Of a stretch of 20,894 nucleotides of DNA, positions 13,043 through 20,717 are shown piece by piece. The translations under genes and the position numbers were made by a program. Source of the DNA: a bacterium (lineage in GTDB: Bacteria; Patescibacteriota; Minisyncoccia; Minisyncoccales; PEYH01); contig JAGGVA010000008.1 of NCBI GenBank assembly GCA_021158195.1, positions 1 to 20,894 of the forward strand. Direction: 5' to 3'. The notes beneath the pieces are model-generated. The model worked only from the letters and a program-made list of their open reading frames with translations, was not told the DNA's origin and ran no database searches. Each line of letters begins with the position of its first letter. The stretch's first letter is position 1.

Positions 13043-14788
13043 TTATTCAATTATTACTCTTAAAACCTCTTCTATAGAAGTAATTCCCTGAGCCGCCTTT
13101 ATAAACCCATCCTCTATCATTGTTCTCATACCCTCTTTTAATGCCTGTTTTTGAATCTCTTCATCGCTTACCTCTTGAGTGATTAATTTCTTTATTGTCT
13201 CTGTAACTGACAAAACTTCAAAAATACCAATTCTACCTTTATACCCTTCTTCGCAAGTTTTGCTGGGTTTTGGTCTGTAAAACTTAATATCGCGAATTGT
13301 TTTATTGCGTCCCTTTATTAATCCCTCTTCTTTTAAGATTTTTGTAATCCTTTCTAAGTCACAATATTTTGAAATTCTTTTTATGGCTGCACTATCTAAA
13401 TAATATTCCTCCTTTTCTTCACAAAGCCTTCTTACCAATCTCTGGGCTATAACTATATTAAGGGTTGAGGAAATTAAGAAAGGTTCTACTTTCATATCTA
13501 TCAATCTCGGGATCGCTCCGGCAGCGTTATTAGTATGAAGAGTGGAAAGAACAAGATGTCCGGTAAGAGCAGCATTTACTGCTAAAGAGGCGGTCTCATT
13601 ATCTCTTATCTCTCCGACCATAATGATATCAGGGTCCTGCCTTAGAAGAGACCTTAAACCATTTGCAAAAGTCAACCCAATTTCGGGTTTAACTTGGGTC
13701 TGATTAACGCGGGGCATTCTATATTCTACCGGATCTTCAATAGTAGAAATATTTACCTCAGGTGTATTAAGAATTTCTATCATCGAATACAAAGTAGTTG
13801 TTTTTCCTGAACCAGTAGGCCCAGTAACTAAAATCATTCCCGTAGGTTTTCGCAAAGCCATCTGAACTTCCTCTAGGTCTCTGCCTCTTAATCCTAATGT
13901 CTCTAAGTTATAACCTTTTGCTTCTTCTGGAAGGATTCGCATTACTACTTTTTCGCCGTTAATTACAGGGAGAACTGATACTCTCACAGAAAATTTATTT
14001 CCTCCGCTTTCAAATCTAAATCTTCCATCTTGAGGTAACCTGTGTTCATCTAGTTTTAGATCTGACAGCACCTTTATCCTTGCCACAATACCCGGAGCAA
14101 TGTTTTTGGGAAGAGTCATTACTTCTCTTAAAATTCCGTCTATTCTATACCTTATCAAAAGATCTTTTTCCGTTGGTTCTATATGAATATCAGAGGCGCG
14201 ATCTAGAACCGCATGCTGAAGTAAAGTGTCAACTATTTTAATTATTGGTACTTCTTGAGCAATTTTTTCTAAATTATCCTGTTGTTCTTTTTTTGTTTCG
14301 ATTGTTTTAATACCTTCCGCTTCTTTTTGAATAATCCTACCAAACTCTGCACTCAGGGTTTTTTTGTATTGAGCAAGAGCATTTTTGATACTTTCTGGAT
14401 CAGTGAGTCGGGGTAAAATTCTCAGATTTGTCTTCTTTTTTATAAAGTCAATTGTCTGAAGATCTTCTGGATCAAGCATAGCCACTTCCAGATTTCTACC
14501 TTTCTTCCGAAAAGCAATAATATTGTGAGCTCTGGCAATTGGTTCCGGAATGATTTCCAAAATCTCTTTGGGAATAATTTCGTCTTTTAAACTAATAAAA
14601 GGAATCCCCAGAATATATGCTTTTAGACGAATAAGATCTTCTGGAGAAATTAACTTTTCCAAAATTAAAATATCTTCCAGTTTTTTACCTGTTTTTTTTG
14701 CTTTTTCCTCTGCTTTTTTTAAATCCTCTTCTTTGACGAGATGGGTATCTAGAAGAAAAAGTTTAAGTTGTTGGTCCTCAACCTTCAT
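13043..14788 (-). CDS. pilB: Type IV pilus extension ATPase PilB
   Basis: The hexameric motor that drives pilus polymerisation. Numbered from the ATG at 14788 (581 residues): an N-terminal MshEN/N1 domain (about 1-150), N2 with SDIHIEPTEKDLLIRYRIDG (199-218), Walker A GPTGSGKT (323-330), the Asp box around STIEDPVEY, Walker B with DPDIIMVGEIRD (385-396) and the His box TGHLVLSTLHTNNA. The usual zinc tetracysteine region is degenerate: cysteines at 456, 476 and 512 are not in CxxC pairs, though the GYKGRIGIFE element after them is intact. A TTG two codons upstream is a less likely start. Inverted repeats surround the start codon. Confidence 0.96.
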   Translation of the reverse strand: MKVEDQQLKLFLLDTHLVKEEDLKKAEEKAKKTGKKLEDILILEKLISPEDLIRLKAYILGIPFISLKDEIIPKEILEIIPEPIARAHNIIAFRKKGRNLEVAMLDPEDLQTIDFIKKKTNLRILPRLTDPESIKNALAQYKKTLSAEFGRIIQKEAEGIKTIETKKEQQDNLEKIAQEVPIIKIVDTLLQHAVLDRASDIHIEPTEKDLLIRYRIDGILREVMTLPKNIAPGIVARIKVLSDLKLDEHRLPQDGRFRFESGGNKFSVRVSVLPVINGEKVVMRILPEEAKGYNLETLGLRGRDLEEVQMALRKPTGMILVTGPTGSGKTTTLYSMIEILNTPEVNISTIEDPVEYRMPRVNQTQVKPEIGLTFANGLRSLLRQDPDIIMVGEIRDNETASLAVNAALTGHLVLSTLHTNNAAGAIPRLIDMKVEPFLISSTLNIVIAQRLVRRLCEEKEEYYLDSAAIKRISKYCDLERITKILKEEGLIKGRNKTIRDIKFYRPKPSKTCEEGYKGRIGIFEVLSVTETIKKLITQEVSDEEIQKQALKEGMRTMIEDGFIKAAQGITSIEEVLRVIIE

Positions 14789-14829
14789 ATTCAATAAGTC
14801 ATTTTTGTTAAAATTTTATTGAATGACTT
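14789..14829 (-). promoter_or_regulatory. Overlapping inverted repeats at the pilB start
   Basis: Perfect 9-bp arms at 14789-14797 and 14816-14824 can pair so that the pilB ATG sits at the foot of the stem. A second pair of 8-bp arms, AAGTCATT at 14796-14803 and AATGACTT at 14822-14829, shares bases with the first, so the two stems exclude each other. The stop codon of the upstream receiver gene lies inside the first stem. Such an arrangement could tune pilB translation; this is inference. Confidence 0.4.
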
Positions 14830-15181
14830 CTTTTATCTTTCTAATAACCTCATCCAGTTTGTAATCTGATTTTACTAGATATGCTCGCGCGCCTAAACTG
14901 ACCGCTTTTTCTACTCCTTGGATATCTTCTACATTGGTAAGAACTATTACTGGAATATCTTTTGTTTTTTCATCCTCCCTAAGTTTTGCCAGAAGATCCA
15001 ACCCATGCATTTTAGGCAAAATAAGGTCAAGAAGAATTAAATCTGGGGTTTCCTGCTGCGCTAATCTTAAACCTGTCTCTCCATCAAGAGCGCTGACAAC
15101 CTCATATCCTTCTTTTCTCAGAGCATCTCCTATGGTTTTTTGCAACGCTGCCTCATCTTCTATAAATAATATTTTTTTCAT
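14816..15181 (-). CDS. Stand-alone response regulator receiver (CheY-like)
   Basis: A 121-residue single receiver domain without an output domain. The active site is complete: acidic pair E8/D9, phosphoacceptor D52 in LILLDLILP, T82 in IVLTN and K104 in YLVKSD. It lies 10 bp after the membrane histidine kinase and 27 bp before pilB, so the kinase and receiver form a pair at the head of the pilus operon. With no DNA-binding domain it must act by protein contact, plausibly on the pilus motor, as CheY-like proteins do in twitching systems. That target is inferred from position only. Confidence 0.93.
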   Translation of the reverse strand: MKKILFIEDEAALQKTIGDALRKEGYEVVSALDGETGLRLAQQETPDLILLDLILPKMHGLDLLAKLREDEKTKDIPVIVLTNVEDIQGVEKAVSLGARAYLVKSDYKLDEVIRKIKEVIQ

Positions 15182-15191
15182 AAAATCGGTG

Positions 15192-16121
15192 TTAATTCTT
15201 TGGCAAGATTATTTTAAAAGTAGTCCCTTTACCAAGTTTTGAAGAAAAATATATCCTACCCCCTACACGCTCAATAATAGTTTTTACAATAAAAAGGCCG
15301 AGTCCTGAACCGCGGGGATCTTTCTCTATAGCATTGCTTGCCCTGAAAAACCTTTGAAAAAGAAATTGCTTTGATTTATCAGGTATGCCTATACCTGTAT
15401 CTTGAATTTTCAAGATAACTTTTTTTCTCCCCTTACTTCTTGTTGTTATCCTAATTATTCCTTTGGGTTTATTGTATCTAATTGCATTATCCAAGAGATT
15501 TTCAATAACAGTTTTTAACAAATCCTCCGGCTGGGTTATTTTAATTTTGTCAGGATTACAATCAAGTTCTATTTTCAGGTTAGAGGCCTCTATTAAAGGA
15601 GTGAAACTTTTTACCACATCTCTTATTAATTTGTTGAGATCAAAAGACTGTTTGGGAAAAACCCTTGGACTTTTAATTTTAGCCACAATCACCAGATCAT
15701 TAACTAAATTATCCATTCTTTGAATATTCTCTTCAATAAGATCGAAATATTCTTTATAAGAAGGAGGAAGTTGTTTGATTTCTTTTTCTCTCTCAACGCT
15801 CTCCAACAACCATTTAAGATTGGTAATAGGGGCTCGAAGCTGATGAGAAACAATGTTAGAAAAATCCTCTTTGAGTTTGTTTACCTCTACTAGATCTTCC
15901 AAACTTCGGGTGATAACATAAGAAATAACAAACAGGATTGCGGAGATAGCAGAAACAACTAGAGCAACAATACGCGGATCCTCAATATATCTTTGGCCCA
16001 AAAAATAGAAAAAAACAGTTGAAGCAATATTAATAACACCCATCACCAAAAACAAGAATTGAGGACACTGCCACCAAGAAAGGCCTAAATCTTTACAGTT
16101 TGAGAGAAATTTTATTTTCAT
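15192..16121 (-). CDS. Membrane histidine kinase at head of pilus operon
   Basis: A 309-residue sensor kinase. Two transmembrane segments (about 21-42 and 50-71) enclose an external loop of only about eight residues, so it probably senses within or close to the membrane. The HisKA domain carries SHQLRAP with phosphorylated H93. The ATPase domain has N-box VIENLLDNAIRY (205-216), G1 DTGIGIP (241-247) and G2 GSGLGLF (271-277). There is no HAMP or PAS domain. It is the first gene of the operon running through the receiver and pilB to pilO, and a -10 box placed 6 nt before the ATG suggests a leaderless operon mRNA. Confidence 0.94.
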   Translation of the reverse strand: MKIKFLSNCKDLGLSWWQCPQFLFLVMGVINIASTVFFYFLGQRYIEDPRIVALVVSAISAILFVISYVITRSLEDLVEVNKLKEDFSNIVSHQLRAPITNLKWLLESVEREKEIKQLPPSYKEYFDLIEENIQRMDNLVNDLVIVAKIKSPRVFPKQSFDLNKLIRDVVKSFTPLIEASNLKIELDCNPDKIKITQPEDLLKTVIENLLDNAIRYNKPKGIIRITTRSKGRKKVILKIQDTGIGIPDKSKQFLFQRFFRASNAIEKDPRGSGLGLFIVKTIIERVGGRIYFSSKLGKGTTFKIILPKN

Positions 16122-16127
16122 ATTTTT

Positions 16128-16157
16128 ATTCTATCACATTGTTTTAATTCTTGTCGA
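16128..16157 (-). promoter_or_regulatory. Promoter of kinase-pilus operon, leaderless type
   Basis: On the minus strand, TCGACA (16157-16152, five of six matches to the consensus -35) and TAGAAT (16133-16128, five of six to the -10) are 18 nt apart. AAAAAT then leads straight into the ATG at 16121, so the start of transcription should be at or beside the start codon. The -35 box overlaps the first unit of the octamer array at 16154-16209. Confidence 0.55.
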
Positions 16158-16209
16158 CCTCTCAACAATTCGACATCTCGATATTTCGACATTTCGACAT
16201 CTCGATCTT
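16154..16209. repeat. Second degenerate octamer array, 7 units
   Basis: Units in strict 8-bp phase: TCGACCTC, TCAACAAT, TCGACATC, TCGATATT, TCGACATT, TCGACATC, TCGATCTT. This is the same TCGAnATn pattern, unit number and 56-bp length as the array at 1265-1320, 15 kb away. It sits between the divergent kinase operon and rpsT and covers the likely -35 regions of both. Confidence 0.8.
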
Positions 16210-16240
16210 GAAATTATCATCATTTTCTGATAACCTTGTG

Positions 16241-16248
16241 TATATAAC
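16241..16248 (+). promoter_or_regulatory. Possible -10 region of rpsT
   Basis: TATATAAC lies 18 nt before the rpsT ATG, and TTGAAA (16208-16213) further upstream overlaps the end of the octamer array, but their spacing is far longer than 17 nt. No better pair is visible. The leader between the box and the ATG has no Shine-Dalgarno motif. Confidence 0.25.
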
Positions 16249-16266
16249 AAAATTATTAACAATAAT

Positions 16267-16521
16267 ATGCCTATTAGCAAATCTGCCAAAAAAGCCCTTC
16301 GGCAAAGCATCAAAAGAAAAAAAAGAAACCTCTGGTACAAAAAAAGAATGAAGTCCTTAATCAAAAAGTTTCATTCTTTAATTGATGCAAATAAAAAAGA
16401 AGAAGCCAAAAAACTTCTTCCTAGCATTTACAAAATAATCGATAAATCAGCCAAGGTTGGAGTTTTGAAAAAGAGGGCCGCGGCAAGAAAAAAATCAAAA
16501 ATTGCTAAAAAAGCAATCTAA
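16267..16521 (+). CDS. rpsT: 30S ribosomal protein S20
   Basis: A small, very basic helical protein that binds 16S rRNA early in 30S assembly. MPISKSAKKALRQSIKRKKRN and the closing KRAAARKKSKIAKKA are typical of S20, and 84 residues is normal. It is the only clear plus-strand gene in the window. Its stop codon is 2 bp from the stop of holA on the other strand, a convergent rpsT/holA arrangement also known from Bacillus. No terminator hairpin fits between the two. Confidence 0.96.
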   Translation: MPISKSAKKALRQSIKRKKRNLWYKKRMKSLIKKFHSLIDANKKEEAKKLLPSIYKIIDKSAKVGVLKKRAAARKKSKIAKKAI

Positions 16522-16523
16522 TT

Positions 16524-17435
16524 TTAGGTTTCCAAAACTAATAACTCAAGCGCCTCTAATGAATCCATTTTCCCTGTTTTCACGGCTAAATCTATTTTGA
16601 ATAACTTTTGATAGATTTGTTTTAACTTTTTAAGATCAAAAAAACAACTCAACTCTTGGATTTTTTTTATTTGAAAAAAAGACATTCCAGACTCATCAAT
16701 AAAATGAGGGGAATTTTTTCCTTCTTGATATATAATAAGATTCCTGAACTGATAATTGATCATTGCTAAAAGATAAAGGGGCGAATCTCCTCTTTGAAGA
16801 TGTTGATTAATAAGGTTAAGCGCTGTTTTTTTGTGTCTTTTAGCAATTGCCTCTACCATTCTAAAAACATCTAAATCAATCTCTGGTTTAACAAGTTTCA
16901 ACACATCCTGGGTATCTATTTTTTTCTCAAAGAATTTATAGGTCTTTAATTTTGACAACTCAGCAGCAAAACGGTCAGGAGAAGAACTCAAAAATTCAAC
17001 GAGAGTATCCAGAGCAATATCGTCTATAGTGAAATTCTCTTCTTTGAGGTCATTTTTAATGATTTTTTTCATCTCTGTTTTGTCTGACAAAGAAAACTGA
17101 AAAACCTTTCCTGTTTTTTGAATTTCTTTTAAAAGTTTATCTTCTGAAGAAATTTCTTTGTTTTCAAAAATAATAATCTCCTGGTTTTGAAGTTTCTTTA
17201 TCTCTTTTTGAAACTTTTCTTTTAACGGTTTTCTTTCCCACAAAGAGTTTATTACAAAAAACTTTTTCTCTCCAAAAAGAGATTGTGATCTAAACTCCTC
17301 TAAAAATTGCCTAACATCTGCATAATCTTTATCAAGAAATTCTGAAGTAAAACCCTTTTTTTTATAATCCTCTATCAGTTCTTGCTTTTTTTTCTTAGAC
17401 AAATATGTGTTTTTTCCGCAGATTAAATAAATCAT
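16524..17435 (-). CDS. holA: DNA polymerase III delta subunit
   Basis: Delta opens the beta sliding clamp within the clamp-loader complex. The N-terminus MIYLICGKNTYL is the usual HolA opening (strand, then G-x-N/D-x-Y-L). The middle region SPDRFAAELSKLKTY and VEAIAKRHKKTALNLINQHLQRGDSPLYLLAMINYQFRNLI match the lid and collar domains. The length is 303 residues from the ATG at 17435, slightly short for the family. That ATG overlaps the mutM TGA stop (ATGA), so the genes are co-translated. The reading frame stays open 27 codons further upstream, but that part lies inside mutM and does not resemble HolA. Confidence 0.9.
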   Translation of the reverse strand: MIYLICGKNTYLSKKKKQELIEDYKKKGFTSEFLDKDYADVRQFLEEFRSQSLFGEKKFFVINSLWERKPLKEKFQKEIKKLQNQEIIIFENKEISSEDKLLKEIQKTGKVFQFSLSDKTEMKKIIKNDLKEENFTIDDIALDTLVEFLSSSPDRFAAELSKLKTYKFFEKKIDTQDVLKLVKPEIDLDVFRMVEAIAKRHKKTALNLINQHLQRGDSPLYLLAMINYQFRNLIIYQEGKNSPHFIDESGMSFFQIKKIQELSCFFDLKKLKQIYQKLFKIDLAVKTGKMDSLEALELLVLET

Positions 17436-18304
17436 AGTTTTTGACACTTTGGGCAAAAATAGGTAGAACGTGAGTTTATTTTTCCTCGTTCTATTTTTGT
17501 ACCACAAACATAACAAGGCATTCCTTCTCGTCTATAAACTTTTCTTTCTTTATCAAACCCTCCTTTTCTGCCATCAGGCCTTCGATAATCAGAAATACTT
17601 TCTCCACCCAACTTAATTGCCTTTTTTAACACACTCTTTATGTTACGATAAATTTTTCTGATTTCCCTCTCCTGAAGAGTATTGGCTGGCTTGAAAGGAT
17701 GAACCCCTGCCCGAAAAAGAATCTCGTCAGAATAAATATTACCTATGCCTGAAATTAATTTTTGATCCATTAAAACTGCTTTGATTTTTCTTTTTTGGTT
17801 TTGTATTATCTGTTTAAATCTATCAAAAGTAAAATTTTTATCTAGGGGATCGGGCCCTAGTTCTTTTAAATCTTTAAGGTTTTCTAATTCTTTTTTTGTT
17901 AAAAGTTCTACTCTGCCAAATTTTCTCAAATCAGAAAAGGCAATCATTAATCCATTGTCTAAAAAAAATATAATATGTATAAATTTATTCATTGGATCTT
18001 CTAAGGGACCTTTTTTAACAGGAACCCACTCTTCATTTTCTTTTTTCCATTGACCCACAAGCAAATGTCCTGTAAGTTTTTGATGAATTAAGAGTCGTTT
18101 ATCTCCTGATAAATAAAAAATAATAAATTTACCCTTTCTTTTAATATCTTGTATTTTTTTTCCTTTTATTTCTCTTTTAAATTCTTCTAGGTTCGGTTTT
18201 TTGATAAGTTTTGGGGCGTCTGTCCATATATCAAGAAAAGTCCTTTTAAGGACTTTTCTTTTTAAATCCAAAACCGTTGTTTCTACTTCTGGAAGTTCTG
18301 GCAT
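17432..18304 (-). CDS. mutM: Formamidopyrimidine-DNA glycosylase (Fpg/MutM)
   Basis: This enzyme removes 8-oxoguanine and formamidopyrimidines and nicks the abasic site. The catalytic N-terminus PELPEVET is present (P2 nucleophile after Met removal, E3), with conserved K57 and the helix-two-turn-helix SGIGNIYSDE (185-194; N189 contacts DNA). A C-terminal zinc finger uses C264, C267, C284 and C287, with the loop RSTYFCPKC. At 290 residues it is slightly longer than the E. coli enzyme. It follows the upstream receiver by 6 bp and overlaps holA by 4 bp. An 11-bp palindrome with a 4-nt loop (18234-18259) lies inside the coding region. Confidence 0.96.
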   Translation of the reverse strand: MPELPEVETTVLDLKRKVLKRTFLDIWTDAPKLIKKPNLEEFKREIKGKKIQDIKRKGKFIIFYLSGDKRLLIHQKLTGHLLVGQWKKENEEWVPVKKGPLEDPMNKFIHIIFFLDNGLMIAFSDLRKFGRVELLTKKELENLKDLKELGPDPLDKNFTFDRFKQIIQNQKRKIKAVLMDQKLISGIGNIYSDEILFRAGVHPFKPANTLQEREIRKIYRNIKSVLKKAIKLGGESISDYRRPDGRKGGFDKERKVYRREGMPCYVCGTKIERGKINSRSTYFCPKCQKL

Positions 18305-18310
18305 AATATC

Positions 18311-18685
18311 TTATTTGTTTTTTGCTAAAACAAGTTTGATCTTTTCTACAATCTCCTCTGGAGTAAAGTGGGCTTTAATAAGAAAATCTACCGCTCCCAG
18401 ATTAAGCCCTTTTTCTATTTCGTCCTTCTGTCCTAAGTTTGAAAGAATAACCACTGGAATAGAGGCTGTTTTTTCGTCTTCTTTTATTCTTTTTAAAACC
18501 TCAAATCCATCAATGCCTGGCAAAATTAAATCAAGAAGAATTAAATCGGGCATTACCTTTTTTGTTTTTCTTACACCATCTTCACCATCTATTGCTTCTT
18601 CTACCTCATATCCTTCTTTGAGAAGTTTCTTCGCTATAAGTTCTCTTAAGAATTTATCATCTTCAACTATTAAAATTTTTTCCAT
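18311..18685 (-). CDS. Stand-alone response regulator receiver
   Basis: A 124-residue receiver without an output domain. The active site is complete: E8/D9, D52 in LILLDLILP, S82 in VILSN and K104 in FLIKAHF. Its core is strikingly like that of the receiver at 14816-15181 (shared DLILLDLILP and EDEKT stretches), so the two may be paralogues. It is the third member of the kinase-receiver-receiver series and directly precedes mutM. Its phosphorylation target or downstream partner cannot be told from the sequence. Confidence 0.92.
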   Translation of the reverse strand: MEKILIVEDDKFLRELIAKKLLKEGYEVEEAIDGEDGVRKTKKVMPDLILLDLILPGIDGFEVLKRIKEDEKTASIPVVILSNLGQKDEIEKGLNLGAVDFLIKAHFTPEEIVEKIKLVLAKNK

Positions 18686-18719
18686 ATATAAGTTTTAATT
18701 TTATGCAATAATTTAAATT

Positions 18720-19097
18720 TTACTCTGGTTCTCCTAATATCGCTTTCACTTTCTGTATAACTTCTGCTGGATCAAATTCTGTTTTAATAAGCCAGTCCTT
18801 TGCCCCAAGTTGCTTTGCTTTATCTAATTCCACAGGTTGTCCTGAATTAGAAATAATAATAACAGGAATATCTTTAATTGAGGGGTCTTTCTGCATCGCC
18901 TCCATTACTTCAAAACCACTCATTTTTGGCATTATTATATCTAATAATATCAAATCAGGAACAATATCACGGATAGCCTTCAACCCTTCTTCTCCGTCTT
19001 TGGCGGAGTAAACCTCATATCCAAAATCTTCTAGTTTATCTTTTAGAAGGTCTAGTAAAATTTCTTCGTCTTCAATAATAAGAATTTTTTTTGCCAT
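18720..19097 (-). CDS. Stand-alone response regulator receiver
   Basis: A 125-residue receiver without an output domain. The active site is complete: E9/D10, D53 in LILLDIIMP, S83 in IIISNSG and K105 in WLIKTEF. Its DIIMPKMSGFEVMEAMQ core differs from the neighbouring receiver, so the two probably have distinct partners. It lies 39 bp after the PAS kinase, with a promoter-like pair in that gap and in the kinase 3' end, so it may also be transcribed alone. Confidence 0.92.
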   Translation of the reverse strand: MAKKILIIEDEEILLDLLKDKLEDFGYEVYSAKDGEEGLKAIRDIVPDLILLDIIMPKMSGFEVMEAMQKDPSIKDIPVIIISNSGQPVELDKAKQLGAKDWLIKTEFDPAEVIQKVKAILGEPE

Positions 19098-19126
19098 AAA
19101 TTTTCTTTAATAATAACCCTTTTAAT

Positions 19127-19155
19127 ATTATATCATTTAAAACACTAATGGTAAA
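19127..19155 (-). promoter_or_regulatory. Possible internal promoter before the receiver gene
   Basis: On the minus strand, TTTACC (19155-19150) and a perfect TATAAT (19132-19127) are spaced by 17 nt, straddling the stop codon of the PAS kinase. The expected leader to the ATG at 19097 is about 20 nt and has no good Shine-Dalgarno motif. Confidence 0.4.
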
Positions 19156-20714
19156 GTAAAATAAAAAGTTGTTCCTTTGTTCTCCTGAGATTTAAACCAA
19201 ATTTTGCCCCCGTGTGCTTCTATAATATTTTTTGTGATAAAAAGCCCCAGGCCTGATCCTTCTGTTTGCATTCTAACAACATTTGCTCCTCTAAAAAATT
19301 TTGTAAAGATTCTCTCTTGCTGATTCTTGGGAATCCCCACCCCCGTATCTTTGACGGAAAAAACAAGTTCGTGTTTTCTTTTTCGCTCCTTAACAGAAAC
19401 CTCAACCTTTCCTTTTTCTGGCGTATATTTAAGCGCGTTTTCTATTAGATTTTTCACTGCTAAACTTATCTTTTCTACGTCTACCTTTACTATTTTTTTA
19501 CCTTCGGAAATTTCTAAACTATATTCGATTTTCTTTTGTTTAGCATACTCTTTTAATGAATTATATACCGATTCTACAATTTCTGAGAACTCCACAATTT
19601 TGGGCTCATAAACAAACCTGCCTTCTTCTATTCTAGCAACATTTAGAAGATCATTCACCAAATTAATCATTCTTTCGTTTGTCTGGTATGCTTTTAATAC
19701 AAGGTCTTTTTCTTCTTTATTGAATTCTTTCTCTTCTCTTAAAAGACTTAAACTCCATTTAATAATCGAAAGAGGTGTTCTTAGTTGATGAGCAGCAATA
19801 GATACAAATTGGCTCTTCATCTGTTCTACCAGTTTTTCTCTTGAAATATCATGTAAAATAACCAAAACAAGTTCTTCTTGTTCCTGTAGTTTCACTGTAC
19901 TAGTGGTTATTTCTAAGAAAAAAGATTTACTTATTGCCATCTCCTTTCTAAAAACTTCTTTTATTTCCTCTCCTGTTATCTTAAAAAGTTGAGCCCACCT
20001 TCTGTTTTTTCTCTTTAATGTTTGAACATCTTTTCCCAATACCTCTTCGGCTTTTGTTTTGAGGAATTCTTCGGCTTTAGGATTAATTAAAATTAATTCT
20101 TTTGCTTTTTTAAACACTAAAATTCCATCTACAAAATTTCTAATAATCGCCTCTGTCTTTTTTCTTTCTTCTTCGGCTCGTTGACGGGCTTCTTCTGTAT
20201 CTTCTAATATGTTTAAAAGAGCCTCGCGCGATTCCTCTAATTCTTTTTCTTTTTGAATAATTTTTTGCTCGGCTTCTTCCTGAATTCTTTTTAAACCACT
20301 GACATCAGTTATACTAACAAAAAACCCTATAATGTTGCCCTCTGTATCTTTTCTTATAGCAAAAGAAACTTCAACAGCAATCTTTTGTTTCTCTTTTGTT
20401 AACAGGGTCAATTGTATGGTTTCTGTCCTACCTGACTTCAGCAGACGTTTCTGAATTTCCTTAACCCTTTCTTTTTCTAAAAAAATTTTTTCTAATCTTT
20501 CTCCAACAATCTCTATTTGTTTATATCCGGTTAGTTTTTCAAAAGATTCATTTGTATTATTTATTACTCCCAAAGGATTCAAATCGCAGATCGCTGTGGG
20601 CAGAAAAGAAAAAAGATTATTTAAATACGAAGAAATATCTAACAACTCTTCTTTTGTTTCTTTTAGTTGTTTTTTGAGATTTAAAAATTTTTTTTTAGAT
20701 AAAAAACAAAGCAT
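19137..20714 (-). CDS. Soluble PAS histidine kinase
   Basis: A 525-residue sensor kinase without a transmembrane segment, so cytoplasmic. Order of parts: a coiled coil (about 5-30), PAS domain 1 (about 30-145, with NESFEKLTGYKQIEIVGE), a second long coiled coil (140-190), PAS domain 2 (about 187-295, with NPKAEEFLKTKAEEVLGKD), HisKA with AAHQLRTPLS (phosphorylated H309), then the ATPase domain with N-box NLIENALKY (422-430), G1 DTGVGIP (456-462) and G2 GSGLGLF (486-492). It begins 3 bp after the stop of the V4R-like gene, which may supply the sensory input. Two receiver genes follow. Confidence 0.94.
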   Translation of the reverse strand: MLCFLSKKKFLNLKKQLKETKEELLDISSYLNNLFSFLPTAICDLNPLGVINNTNESFEKLTGYKQIEIVGERLEKIFLEKERVKEIQKRLLKSGRTETIQLTLLTKEKQKIAVEVSFAIRKDTEGNIIGFFVSITDVSGLKRIQEEAEQKIIQKEKELEESREALLNILEDTEEARQRAEEERKKTEAIIRNFVDGILVFKKAKELILINPKAEEFLKTKAEEVLGKDVQTLKRKNRRWAQLFKITGEEIKEVFRKEMAISKSFFLEITTSTVKLQEQEELVLVILHDISREKLVEQMKSQFVSIAAHQLRTPLSIIKWSLSLLREEKEFNKEEKDLVLKAYQTNERMINLVNDLLNVARIEEGRFVYEPKIVEFSEIVESVYNSLKEYAKQKKIEYSLEISEGKKIVKVDVEKISLAVKNLIENALKYTPEKGKVEVSVKERKRKHELVFSVKDTGVGIPKNQQERIFTKFFRGANVVRMQTEGSGLGLFITKNIIEAHGGKIWFKSQENKGTTFYFTLPLVF

Positions 20715-20717
20715 ATC

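Noticed and set aside
16134..16364. Minus-strand frame of 76 codons rich in hydrophobic residues
   Set aside because: It is the shadow of rpsT plus the octamer array. Lysine codons of rpsT read as Phe/Leu on the other strand mimic a membrane protein.
17436..17516. N-terminal extension of holA
   Set aside because: The extra 27 codons lie within mutM in another frame. HolA proteins begin at MIYLICG, whose ATG overlaps the mutM stop.
19220..19405. Overlapping minus-strand frame inside the PAS kinase
   Set aside because: It is an alternative frame of the ATPase domain, which is intact in the main frame. No sign of independent coding.
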